64,000 nucleotides of DNA from NCBI GenBank assembly GCA_035631875.1, contig DASQHX010000009.1, positions 363,281 through 427,280 of the forward strand, written 5' to 3'. The translations under genes and the position numbers were made by a program. This document shows positions 1 to 7,518 of this stretch, piece by piece; the first letter of the stretch is position 1; each line of letters starts with the position of its first letter. The notes beneath the pieces were generated by a model, which saw nothing but the letters and a program-made list of their open reading frames with translations, made no database searches and was not told the DNA's origin. This DNA comes from Nitrosopumilaceae archaeon. Lineage in GTDB: Archaea > Thermoproteota > Nitrososphaeria > Nitrososphaerales > Nitrosopumilaceae.

Positions 1-1095
1 TTCATAGCCTGTGACAGGTTGTAACGAGTTTTCATCCATAATCTTGTAATTTGATATCTTTGCTTTTTTGAATAGTTGTTCTAGATCATCTTTTGAAAAC
101 CATTTTGAATAAACGCCTTTTGTTGTTCGAAGTATAGAATTATTTTGATCTTGTTTTGAATTTATTATTTCTCCAACAGTTTGCTTTACTTCTCTACCAT
201 AGAATGTTTTTAATCCAAAATCTTTGAAGAGTTTTTTATTAAAAACTGAAACTATTATTGTACCATATGGCAAGGCCAATTTTTTCATTGCTTCTAATAA
301 TTGTATTTGCAAATCCATGTTTTCCTGATTACCCAATGTTTGAAAAGTGCATACGATTACTTTGTGAGTCCGATCAAGTGCTTGTTGATTAAGATTAAAG
401 TTTTGGATGATACCTGTGATTGGAAATATCCTTTTGTTTAGATATTGACCTAGTCCATATTTTTTTAGTAATCGTGTAGAATGTGATGTCATTTCTTCTG
501 AATAATCAATACCAATAATATTGCGCAAATTCTTGTCATACATCTCATCATACGTGTAAAGTGCAGCAGTTTCCGAATTTCTTTTCAATTCCTTGCATGA
601 GTTAATGCTAATCTTTGATCCTAACCATATGAGGTATCTACCTGGGCCAGAACCAGCATCAATAAAAGTAACTTCTTTGTTTTTCAATAAATTATCCAGA
701 TAACTTGCTATGAAAATATCTTCAAATCGTTCGTAAGAGCGAGCTGACCATGCTGCATGTGTTGGATGAACTACATTTCTAAAGTATTGTTTTGCCATGT
801 ATTTGCTAGCCAGTATTCCTTTGACTAGATCTTGTTCATTTTTAGAAAGTTGATTCATATGAAATTTATCTTTGATTCTTCGTTCTAAAATTCCTCTTGT
901 ACAAATTTCTTTCCTTATTTTTGGTGGTAACAGATTTAGATAATCATTCTTAAAAGAATATGTTGAATTACATTTAGTACATTTAAGATCTAATTCTTCA
1001 TGTTCTAATAATGAATTTTTATTTTTGAATTTTAAAGGAAAACTGCACATTGGACACATTGCTATTAAATTTTTATGAGTATGTGATGTCATCAT
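1..1095 (-). CDS. Zinc-ribbon class I SAM methyltransferase-like protein (C-terminus beyond window)
   Basis: The frame stays open from an ATG at 1095 (a second ATG follows at 1092) to the window edge, giving at least 365 residues with no stop, so the C-terminus is missing. The N-terminus carries two CxxC pairs (Cys14/17 and Cys39/42), a zinc ribbon. Near residues 145-152 is an IDAGSGPG motif typical of motif I of class I SAM-dependent methyltransferases, followed by an IGIDYSEEM stretch that fits the acidic ribose-binding segment. The start lies only 7 bp after the stop of the upstream regulator gene, so the two are probably co-transcribed. The substrate cannot be told from sequence; small-molecule or lipid methyltransferases share this layout. 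The family call is fairly sure and the specific function unknown. Confidence 0.7.
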   Translation of the reverse strand, partial: MMTSHTHKNLIAMCPMCSFPLKFKNKNSLLEHEELDLKCTKCNSTYSFKNDYLNLLPPKIRKEICTRGILERRIKDKFHMNQLSKNEQDLVKGILASKYMAKQYFRNVVHPTHAAWSARSYERFEDIFIASYLDNLLKNKEVTFIDAGSGPGRYLIWLGSKISINSCKELKRNSETAALYTYDEMYDKNLRNIIGIDYSEEMTSHSTRLLKKYGLGQYLNKRIFPITGIIQNFNLNQQALDRTHKVIVCTFQTLGNQENMDLQIQLLEAMKKLALPYGTIIVSVFNKKLFKDFGLKTFYGREVKQTVGEIINSKQDQNNSILRTTKGVYSKWFSKDDLEQLFKKAKISNYKIMDENSLQPVTGYE

Positions 1096-1102
1096 TTGTA
1101 GC

Positions 1103-1870
1103 TCAAGCAATATCATCACTATCTTTTTTTCTAGTAATTTTTTGTTTTGAGGAACCTTCTTCTTTTATGTAAGTGTCATAAGTATGAAATACTTGTTTTA
1201 TACTCTTCAAATATGTTTCAAAATTAGGAATTTTTATTGGTTCATAAAAATAGTTTGTGTGCACTTTGGTCAGATTATTTTTGGATAGTCCTACGCCTTC
1301 AAGTACATGAATGGGTTTACTATCAACCGAATGAACCCATCCAAGTGATCTGATTTTTTCTATAAATTCTTCAAAAAGAGTTAGCTCATTTGTAGCCATT
1401 CGCAAGATGAAATCATAGTTTTGACCTTCTCCCTGAACAAGGTCTATTGCTGTCACTATACCATATTCTCTGCTTATTTCAACTAAATTACCATACATCT
1501 CAGAGTATGGAATTACTCTTCGCTCAAAAAGTGGATTCTGCGATTTTATGAAAGTATACCATTGGTTATCAAATAATTTACTTGGATCTACTAGAATCCA
1601 CTTTATTTTATCGTCTTTCTTACTGTCTTCTGTGTTATTATGCTCTATAATGACGCCTTTTTTTATGAGTTCATCTACTCTGTTTTTAACATTATCACGT
1701 GAAAGAACATAACCGTATTTTTCAAGATCCTTGTTTGCTGTATCAGGAGTCGCACCACTTTGTAATACATGAAGAATAAGTAAATCAAGAGGGCCAATAC
1801 CGTTCTTGGTCATGTTTTTCACAGGCACTACATTGTCAGGACTATCTGTATTCCTACCTACCATGCTCAT
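1103..1870 (-). CDS. Winged-helix (Lrp-like) regulator, hypothetical
   Basis: A 255-residue soluble protein. Residues about 25-75 look like a winged helix-turn-helix (GPLDLLILHVLQSGATPDTA, then a second helix with SRDNVKNRVDELIKKGVI). The middle (about 110-200) alternates strands and helices in a way reminiscent of the ligand-binding half of Lrp/AsnC-type regulators (YGIVTAIDLV, then NELTLFEEFIEKIRSLGWV), and the C-terminus is a basic tail. It sits 7 bp upstream of the methyltransferase gene on the same strand. The start ATG at 1870 is followed by a second ATG at 1864; homologs would decide. The HTH assignment is moderately sure; target and effector are unknown. Confidence 0.6.
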   Translation of the reverse strand: MSMVGRNTDSPDNVVPVKNMTKNGIGPLDLLILHVLQSGATPDTANKDLEKYGYVLSRDNVKNRVDELIKKGVIIEHNNTEDSKKDDKIKWILVDPSKLFDNQWYTFIKSQNPLFERRVIPYSEMYGNLVEISREYGIVTAIDLVQGEGQNYDFILRMATNELTLFEEFIEKIRSLGWVHSVDSKPIHVLEGVGLSKNNLTKVHTNYFYEPIKIPNFETYLKSIKQVFHTYDTYIKEEGSSKQKITRKKDSDDIA

Positions 1871-2005
1871 AAACTGCTAAACTAATGTTAAAAATATTTA
1901 CTACACTTTTGTCACAAAAATGCTGAACCAGTGTTTTTACGCACGATGCTTTGCTCACAAAAGTACAATTCTCGGATTTTTTGTTGCAAAAAGTGTTCTA
2001 ATAGA

Positions 2006-2012
2006 TTTATAA
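2006..2012 (+). promoter_or_regulatory. TATA box for the small zinc protein at 2027
   Basis: A TTTATAA element ends 15 bases before the ATG at 2027. This predicts transcription starting at or just after that ATG, i.e. a leaderless mRNA, and argues for this start over the upstream TTG at 1931. Confidence 0.5.
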
Positions 2013-2026
2013 TTTTTCAGCCAAGT

Positions 2027-2263
2027 ATGACCATGACATCAATACCAACAATTGAACGCATTGAAAAATCGCAATGCCGCACATGTTCACAAAATTGTAC
2101 AAAATTATGTGTGACTTGTGGATGTGCCTTTTGCAATAGGCATCTACTCTCACATTCTGAAGGATGTGGTAACCAATATCACAAAATCATCCGCACAATC
2201 CTTCGAGATGATATTAAGAATGGTTTGATAAATGTGCTGGAAGTAGTGTTGCGGTCTTTATGA
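2027..2263 (+). CDS. Small B-box-like zinc-binding protein
   Basis: A protein of 78 residues from the ATG at 2027. A longer frame opens at a TTG at 1931, but its first 32 codons overlap the TATA box and do not look coding. Residues about 17-47 hold a dense cysteine/histidine pattern (CRTC, CTKLCVTCGCAFC, then H, H and C) like a B-box zinc finger or AN1-like treble clef. The rest is a short helical tail. It ends 21 bp before the hammerhead ribozyme core. Function unknown; such mini zinc proteins often mediate protein-protein contacts. Confidence 0.6.
   Translation: MTMTSIPTIERIEKSQCRTCSQNCTKLCVTCGCAFCNRHLLSHSEGCGNQYHKIIRTILRDDIKNGLINVLEVVLRSL
2256..2262 (+). promoter_or_regulatory. Possible TATA box upstream of the hammerhead
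   Basis: A CTTTATG stretch lies about 25 bp upstream of 2281-2286, so transcription from it would begin almost exactly at the 5' strand of ribozyme stem I. It overlaps the last codons of the preceding gene. The match to the archaeal TATA consensus is moderate. Confidence 0.35.
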
Positions 2264-2283
2264 TAACAGGAGAATACAAAAAA

Positions 2284-2336
2284 TCCCCTGATGAGTCCGT
2301 GAAACTCGGACGAAACAACATTGTTTGTTGTCGGGA
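2284..2336 (+). ncRNA. Hammerhead ribozyme (type I arrangement) in a 5' leader
   Basis: All invariant hammerhead parts are present in order. Stem I 5' strand UCCC (2284-2287); core CUGAUGA (2288-2294); stem II GUCCG/CGGAC (2295-2299 with 2307-2311) closed by a 7-nt loop; core GAA plus A15.1 (2312-2315); stem III of six pairs (2315-2320 with 2326-2331) closed by UUGUU; the U16.1-C17 cleavage dinucleotide (2331-2332); stem I 3' strand GGGA (2333-2336). Every stem is perfectly paired. Predicted self-cleavage is between 2332 and 2333, leaving a 27-nt leader with a Shine-Dalgarno sequence before the ATG at 2360. Stems II and III are capped and stem I is open. Stem I is only 4 bp and no certain loop-loop partner for loop II is seen, so in vivo speed is uncertain. 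The element lies between two genes and overlaps no well-supported coding sequence. Confidence 0.9.
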
Positions 2337-2345
2337 GAAACCAGA

Positions 2346-2352
2346 GAGGTGA
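2346..2352 (+). promoter_or_regulatory. Shine-Dalgarno GAGGTGA for the gene at 2360
   Basis: GAGGTGA lies 7 nt before the ATG at 2360. It is a strong match to the 16S rRNA tail and is unusual here, because many neighbouring genes look leaderless. It decides the start: the TTG at 2321 lies inside ribozyme loop III. Confidence 0.75.
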
Positions 2353-2359
2353 AAATAGA

Positions 2360-3031
2360 ATGATTGAAACCATAGAAAATAAAGAAATGCAAACTAACAA
2401 CAAAAGTAAGAAAATGAATAAGACAGGTCAACTATGCGTTTTTGCAAGTGTTTTTGCAGTGCTAATAGTTGTAACAAATTTTGGATTTGCTTGGGCTGAT
2501 ACTGGAGCAAACAACACCAATACAATATTAGCTACAGATGCCATAAAGAACAACCCCACAGAAATGAAAATTCTTGAAAACATAGAATTATTCAAGCAAA
2601 GATATGCTGCAATGCAACAAAAACAACAGATAGTAGATCAGCAAAACCAGTTCATAGAGCAACAACGTAAAATTGCAAATGCGTATTTGCAAAATGATCT
2701 TGAGGGTATGAATAACGGAAATGATCTAACTGCTCCAAAGAATGCATATGCAGGCTTTGTAACGCATGTAGACAACTCTGCACAGAGTCTTTTTTGGGAT
2801 CAATTTAATTTCATGCAACAAAAGATTCAGAATGCAAGAAATGCAATGAATCAAGTGCTTAGAAATGGTGGTACCATGCAAGAGGCTTTACAGGCATACA
2901 ATAATGAAGCTGCAGTCCACAAAGATCAACTGGTAAGCATCAACAAGGACTTAAATGTCAAATACAATCTTGCAGATGCAAAAGTCCAGAGCTTATTCAA
3001 TAAGGATGGAAAGCTGAGCAGAAACGCATAA
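2360..3031 (+). CDS. Exported glutamine-rich coiled-coil protein
   Basis: A protein of 223 residues from the SD-preceded ATG. After a basic N-terminus (about 20 residues) comes a hydrophobic segment ending in AWA-D, a plausible signal peptide or anchor. The mature part is helical and rich in Gln/Asn (AAMQQKQQIVDQQNQF and FNFMQQKIQNARNAM), suggesting coiled coils, with no cysteines or known catalytic motif. It is the first gene after the hammerhead and would be translated from the cleaved mRNA. I do not recognise the family; a cell-surface structural or binding role is a guess. A T-rich stretch at 3039-3058 may terminate transcription. Confidence 0.7.
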   Translation: MIETIENKEMQTNNKSKKMNKTGQLCVFASVFAVLIVVTNFGFAWADTGANNTNTILATDAIKNNPTEMKILENIELFKQRYAAMQQKQQIVDQQNQFIEQQRKIANAYLQNDLEGMNNGNDLTAPKNAYAGFVTHVDNSAQSLFWDQFNFMQQKIQNARNAMNQVLRNGGTMQEALQAYNNEAAVHKDQLVSINKDLNVKYNLADAKVQSLFNKDGKLSRNA

Positions 3032-3071
3032 ACCCCAATTTTTTAATTAATTTTTGTTTATTTAGACATAT

Positions 3072-4712
3072 TTAGCCATGAGCCATATCATCAAGTTGAA
3101 TTTTTTTTAGAACTCTCTTACCGCTCTTAACATTAATCAATGGATTATTTCCAAATTCATCAGGTAATCTTACTACCAAAATACTGCCCTCATAGACGTG
3201 CCTTGGTTTATCTATTTTTGTGTCAGTCCAAACACACGTAACACCTGAACATAAGATAATGCAGTCTTCTATTGTAGGACCACTATTTCTAATTCTTATA
3301 TGTTGAATTCCATCTTCAATTATCTTTTCCAATGTAAAGTAGTATTCTTTTGCTATTTTTTTTGCAACTTTTGTTTTAACAAACCAAGTTATGATACCTA
3401 TTACTCCAGATGCTATTACTGATGTAGCTACACCCCATAATAGTCCAATATTGGGACTGTTAGTGTTATTTGGAATTGGTGGAGTATAGTTGTATGTCTG
3501 TTGTGGAGATGTAGTTTCTTGAGGAGAATGAATTGTTTGATATCTAAGAAGACCTGACAGGTTATTGTTTATGGTGTTTGTTGTTTCTGTTACATTAGAA
3601 ATTAAACTTCTAGGATCTTTTATTACTATTAGTTGCTGATAATCACTTTGTGTTATTATAACAGCTGTTAGTGTGGTTCCATCAGATGCTGTAAAGTCAA
3701 ATTTCACATTCATCACAGGTTGTGGTGTTGGTGTAGGTTGTGAAGATGTTGTAGTTGGCGGAGGTGTAGTTTGAGATATAGGCTGTAGTGATTGAAGTGT
3801 AATTGCTGAAGCTTCGTTTGATGGATTACTAATCGTATGATCAGAATAAATTGCTGATACCCGGTAGGTGTAAGTAGTGCCAGTCTTCAGACTCACTATT
3901 GAATATTTTGTAGTGTCATTACCTGTATTATCATCTATTATGACATAATCTCCTGGAGCTCGTTTCAAGTCTATTTTATAACCAATTATGGATTGTTGAT
4001 AGTTCTCTATTGGAGGAAGCCAAGAAAGGTTGATCTGAGTTGGAGAGACTGCTTGTGCCATAAGTGGTCCAGGTACTGAAGTTGGGCTTAAATGATAATT
4101 CTGGTATGTTAGAATTCCAGCCAAATCATTAGTTATTGTTTCGGTTGTTGGTAATGCATTAGAAATTATACTTCTAGGATTTTTTTCATATTGCAATTGT
4201 TGATAATCACTTTGTGTTATTATAACAGCTGTTAGTGTGGTTCCGTCAGATGGTGTAAAATCAAATTTTACGTTTGTAATTGGTGATGTAAGTGATGGAG
4301 TTGGTGGAGGTGCAGATGTTGTGGTTGGAGTTGCAGATGCTGCATTTGATGGATCTGTACTAGTATCATCATGGTAAACTGCTGATACTCTGTAAGTGTA
4401 AGTAGTATCAGTTGTCAATCCAGTCAAAGAATACGTAGTAATTATTCTGTTTGTGTTTGCTACTAATGTAAAATAGTTACCACCGCCTAATCTCTGTTCA
4501 ATTTTATAACCAATGATAGTTTTTCCATAGTTTTCTGTCGGTGCATTCCATGAAAGATTGATCTGAGTTGGAGAGACTGCTGTTGCAGTTAGATCTGTTG
4601 GGCGTTCTGTTGGAGTTGGTGTCATTGCATGAGCAATATTTGGTGTAACAGCCCAAATTCCAATCATAACAAAAAAGACAGCTGTGGGGACAAAAAATTG
4701 ACTAAATTTCAT
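3072..4712 (-). CDS. Surface protein with two FN3 domains and a C-terminal membrane anchor
   Basis: A 546-residue protein with a signal peptide (residues 1-29, ending IAHA). Two fibronectin type III domains (about 37-130 and 213-305) each precede a conserved linker module that begins NVKFDF and contains DGTTLTAVIITQSDYQQL, so the ectodomain is a tandem duplication of an FN3-linker unit of about 180 residues. A Thr/Pro-rich stalk and a transmembrane helix (about 425-445) follow, with a roughly 90-residue cytoplasmic tail. The duplicated linkers are nearly identical in DNA (around 3635-3705 and 4200-4270), pointing to a recent duplication or gene conversion. The likely role is in cell-surface adhesion; no ligand can be named. 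Confidence 0.8.
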   Translation of the reverse strand: MKFSQFFVPTAVFFVMIGIWAVTPNIAHAMTPTPTERPTDLTATAVSPTQINLSWNAPTENYGKTIIGYKIEQRLGGGNYFTLVANTNRIITTYSLTGLTTDTTYTYRVSAVYHDDTSTDPSNAASATPTTTSAPPPTPSLTSPITNVKFDFTPSDGTTLTAVIITQSDYQQLQYEKNPRSIISNALPTTETITNDLAGILTYQNYHLSPTSVPGPLMAQAVSPTQINLSWLPPIENYQQSIIGYKIDLKRAPGDYVIIDDNTGNDTTKYSIVSLKTGTTYTYRVSAIYSDHTISNPSNEASAITLQSLQPISQTTPPPTTTSSQPTPTPQPVMNVKFDFTASDGTTLTAVIITQSDYQQLIVIKDPRSLISNVTETTNTINNNLSGLLRYQTIHSPQETTSPQQTYNYTPPIPNNTNSPNIGLLWGVATSVIASGVIGIITWFVKTKVAKKIAKEYYFTLEKIIEDGIQHIRIRNSGPTIEDCIILCSGVTCVWTDTKIDKPRHVYEGSILVVRLPDEFGNNPLINVKSGKRVLKKIQLDDMAHG

Positions 4713-4844
4713 TCATCATGTATTTTATGAGGTTAAATAAATTGATCACGATTCAGACGTTCTATTGTCTTGAATTGAACTTTGAGTTCTTGTCCTTTAC
4801 ATTTTGGACATTTTTCACATATTCAAGTGACGTTTGAATTCTGA

Positions 4845-5822
4845 TTATGTGTAAACTGGCTTTACAAGATCAGCTATATCATTCCAACAGCGTGCAATCC
4901 TATCAAAGGAATATACAATATCAAACAGATCAATTGAGGTCTGTTTTTTTGTCTCAAGTAAGGAACGAATCTCGGAAATTTTCTTATGATATTTCCTATG
5001 AAGCGTTATAGCTTCAATTGCAAGCGATCTATTATGACTAATGAATGCCTCAATTGACTTTTCATGAACTTTTTCAATTTCCTTTGCAACATCATAAATC
5101 TTTTTGATTTCAGCTGGCATTAATGATAAACCTGTAAGCGAGTTGGCAAGATCTACTATAGTATCACCTGCAGCTTCAAGAAGATTTGCTGCTATTCTGT
5201 AATCTAAAATGTCAATATTTTCAAGATTTAATGCATGAGCAAGTTTCTTGTCAACCATAGTACTTCGAATCAATCTTACAAGCAGGAAATATTGTCTGTC
5301 TATTTCATCATCACGGTTTACCATTGTTTGCAGTACAGTCTTGTCACTAGATGTCAATGTGCTTAATGTATCACGAAACATTCCAAGAGCGATTGAGCTC
5401 ATACGTTTTAAAATTTTTTCTGGACTAAGTGTCGTTGCATCCAACAAAAAATGTACATTTACATTTGTCGAGTCTTCGTCAACAATTTCCATGCCAACCA
5501 ATCTACGCATTGACGTTCTGATCTTTTCTCTGTCTTCAATTGAAATGGTTGATTTGCCTTTTATCTTGATTATATCATATCCAAGAAGATAAGCACCTGT
5601 GATATCTGCAATAACATTTTCTTCTTTTGAAACAGGATATGATATTGTTACTTCCTTTGGTTGTCTGATGTCTCCTGATGGAGTAATGGAAAGACTGTCT
5701 GAACCAGTTTCTATTTCAACCTCATCACTTTTTTCTAACTTGTTTGAATCAATCCATTCTTTTGGTAGCGAAACTAGAATACTACTACCAATTTTTTGTA
5801 GGCGCCGAATAAATTTAGTCAG
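4845..5822 (-). CDS. AbrB-PhoU family regulator (CTG start)
   Basis: The first in-frame ATG (5510) is internal. The same frame continues upstream through a clear SpoVT/AbrB-like DNA-binding domain (FIRRLQKIGSSILVSLPKEW) and reaches a stop just upstream of 5828. Between that stop and the domain there is no ATG, GTG or TTG; CTG at 5822-5820 followed by ACT AAA TTT gives M-T-K-F-I-R-R, a natural-looking N-terminus. The gene would encode 325 residues: AbrB-like domain (about 1-50) and PhoU-like helical bundles (about 110-325). Archaeal proteins of this build are thought to regulate phosphate uptake. It is divergent from the CoA operon with a short AT-rich promoter region. The family is sure; the CTG start is an inference (an ATT five codons later is the alternative). 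Confidence 0.8.
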   Translation of the reverse strand: MTKFIRRLQKIGSSILVSLPKEWIDSNKLEKSDEVEIETGSDSLSITPSGDIRQPKEVTISYPVSKEENVIADITGAYLLGYDIIKIKGKSTISIEDREKIRTSMRRLVGMEIVDEDSTNVNVHFLLDATTLSPEKILKRMSSIALGMFRDTLSTLTSSDKTVLQTMVNRDDEIDRQYFLLVRLIRSTMVDKKLAHALNLENIDILDYRIAANLLEAAGDTIVDLANSLTGLSLMPAEIKKIYDVAKEIEKVHEKSIEAFISHNRSLAIEAITLHRKYHKKISEIRSLLETKKQTSIDLFDIVYSFDRIARCWNDIADLVKPVYT

Positions 5823-5851
5823 TTTAAATCAATATAAATAATTTAATCATC

Positions 5852-5863
5852 ATTTTTATATTT
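5852..5863 (+). promoter_or_regulatory. TATA box of the CoA operon
   Basis: An AT-only TTTTTATATTTT stretch ends about 22 bp before the ATG at 5885, fitting a leaderless or nearly leaderless transcript. Confidence 0.45.
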
Positions 5864-5884
5864 TACTCAAATTTAAATTTGATC

Positions 5885-6772
5885 ATGCAGGCAATAGCCT
5901 TCTGTCCAGGTCATATTACCGGTTTTTTCAAAGCTGAGATAGATGAGAAGAGACCAGAGCTTCAAGGTTCTATTGGAGCAGGATTCTGTATAAAGGAAGG
6001 TGTTACTACACGTGTCAACATTTCAAGTTCTAAGAAACCTAGTTTTAAAATAAAAGTTACAGGATATCAATCGGATAACACCCAAGTTTCTGAGTTTGTA
6101 ATTGGGGAATTTTTCAATCTTGTAAAAGAAAATTATTTTGTAGATGTTGAGCATCAAATTGAAATTCCAGTTGGTTATGGACTTGGCTCAAGCGGTGCTG
6201 TTGCACTAAGCTTGGCATTTGCATTAAACAAAGCATTCCAAACAAATCTTTCTAGAACCCAGATTGGGCAGATAGCTCACAAAGCAGAAATTTTTTGTAA
6301 AACTGGTCTTGGGACTGTTTTATCTTCATACCATGGAGGTTTTGAGATTAGAACAAAACAAGGTGCACCCGGTATTGGATCATTAAGAAAAATTCATATG
6401 GATTCTTCTGCAATAGTGATTTGTTTTTCCCCTATTTCAACTAAAAAATTCATAAAAAATGATTTGTCAAAAATAAATGGCCTTGGTGGAAAGATGGTAG
6501 GTAAGCTAATTAAATCAAGAGATTATCAGGAATTTTTAGACATGTCGTTGGAATTTGCAAAATATGTTAACGTTATCACACCAAAGATGCATACTGTAAT
6601 TAAAGATCTTCAAAAAAATGGTTTCAAGTGTGGTGTTGCAATGTTTGGAGAAACTGTCTTTACTTTAATTCCCAAATCAAAAGAGGAACTAGTGATTGAG
6701 ATTTTGAAAAAATATGATGGCGGTATTATGATCAAATCAAGTATTGATACTAGCGGAGCAAGGGTTTCCTAG
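5885..6772 (+). CDS. Pantoate kinase (GHMP family)
   Basis: A protein of 295 residues that phosphorylates pantoate to 4-phosphopantoate, the archaeal replacement for bacterial PanC/PanK steps. It belongs to the GHMP kinase superfamily: the N-terminus AFCPGHITGFFK fits the substrate-binding start, and the glycine/serine ATP loop VGYGLGSSGAVAL lies near residues 97-109. A TTG two codons upstream is possible, but ATG 5885 aligns with family starts. First gene of the CoA operon; its TAG overlaps by one base the GTG of the next gene. The next gene is the archaeal phosphopantothenate synthetase, which strongly supports this specificity over other GHMP kinases. Confidence 0.9.
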   Translation: MQAIAFCPGHITGFFKAEIDEKRPELQGSIGAGFCIKEGVTTRVNISSSKKPSFKIKVTGYQSDNTQVSEFVIGEFFNLVKENYFVDVEHQIEIPVGYGLGSSGAVALSLAFALNKAFQTNLSRTQIGQIAHKAEIFCKTGLGTVLSSYHGGFEIRTKQGAPGIGSLRKIHMDSSAIVICFSPISTKKFIKNDLSKINGLGGKMVGKLIKSRDYQEFLDMSLEFAKYVNVITPKMHTVIKDLQKNGFKCGVAMFGETVFTLIPKSKEELVIEILKKYDGGIMIKSSIDTSGARVS

Positions 6773-7518
6773 TGCTAATTCCAAAATCACATCCTAGGGC
6801 TGCATCCCTACATATCAGAGAAAGACTAGTTTCAGGATACAAGTTGGGTTTGGTAATAGAAGAAGGCCTTTTAGCTCATGGTAGGGGCGAGATGTTTGAC
6901 TATCTCATAGGGGAAAAAACCTCAAAATACTCTCTGAAAGCCATAAAAGCTGCCTCAGAATCTCTCATTTTGGCAAAATCGCCAGTCATATCAGTAAATG
7001 GGAACTTTGCTGCATTATGTCCAAAAGAGATCGTGCAGCTTGCCAAGATAATTAATGCAAAAATTGAAATCAATCTGTTTTATGCAAATGAAAAAAGAAA
7101 GAAAAACATTGCAAAGGCTTTGAAAAAATATGGTGCGAAAGAGATTTTGGGACTTGATCCTAAATATTCTAAAACAATTCCAAAGCTAGATAGTGCAAGA
7201 AGAATTGTAGATCAGAGAGGAATATTTTCTGCTGATGTTGTTTTGGTACCACTTGAGGATGGTGATAGAACAATTGCATTAAAAAAATTTGGAAAGAAAA
7301 TAATCACTTTTGATCTAAACCCCATGTCCAGAACTGCACAGACAGCTGATATCACAATTGTAGATAATGTCATTAGAGGAATGAAAATTCTAATTGATTA
7401 TTCTAAAACACTTGTAAAGAAAAGGAATCCTCCAAAAATTAAATTTGACAACAAGAAAAACTTGGCATTTTCTATTAATCTTGTGAAAAAAAATCTTAGG
7501 AGAATGGCAAATGCCTAA
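6772..7518 (+). CDS. 4-phosphopantoate--beta-alanine ligase (archaeal PPS)
   Basis: A 248-residue enzyme joining 4-phosphopantoate and beta-alanine with ATP to make 4'-phosphopantothenate. The start is GTG at 6772, overlapping the kinase stop by one base. The N-terminal IPKSHPRAASLHIRERLVSG and the segment HGRGEMFDYLIGEKT are characteristic of the archaeal family, as are the length and the later GLDP and FDLNPMSRTAQTADI segments. It overlaps panB downstream by 8 bases, so translation is likely coupled. Acts in the cytoplasm. Confidence 0.92.
   Translation: MLIPKSHPRAASLHIRERLVSGYKLGLVIEEGLLAHGRGEMFDYLIGEKTSKYSLKAIKAASESLILAKSPVISVNGNFAALCPKEIVQLAKIINAKIEINLFYANEKRKKNIAKALKKYGAKEILGLDPKYSKTIPKLDSARRIVDQRGIFSADVVLVPLEDGDRTIALKKFGKKIITFDLNPMSRTAQTADITIVDNVIRGMKILIDYSKTLVKKRNPPKIKFDNKKNLAFSINLVKKNLRRMANA

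Noticed and set aside
2288-2320. C/D box RNA (TGATGA box C look-alike)
   Set aside because: No D box (CTGA) or internal C'/D' at proper spacing; the hammerhead explains every base.
2321-2359. TTG start for the exported coiled-coil protein
   Set aside because: It lies in loop III of the ribozyme, has no SD, and the ATG at 2360 has a strong SD.
2179-2403. Minus-strand frame of 74 codons over the hammerhead
   Set aside because: It spans the ribozyme and two real genes and has no coding character.
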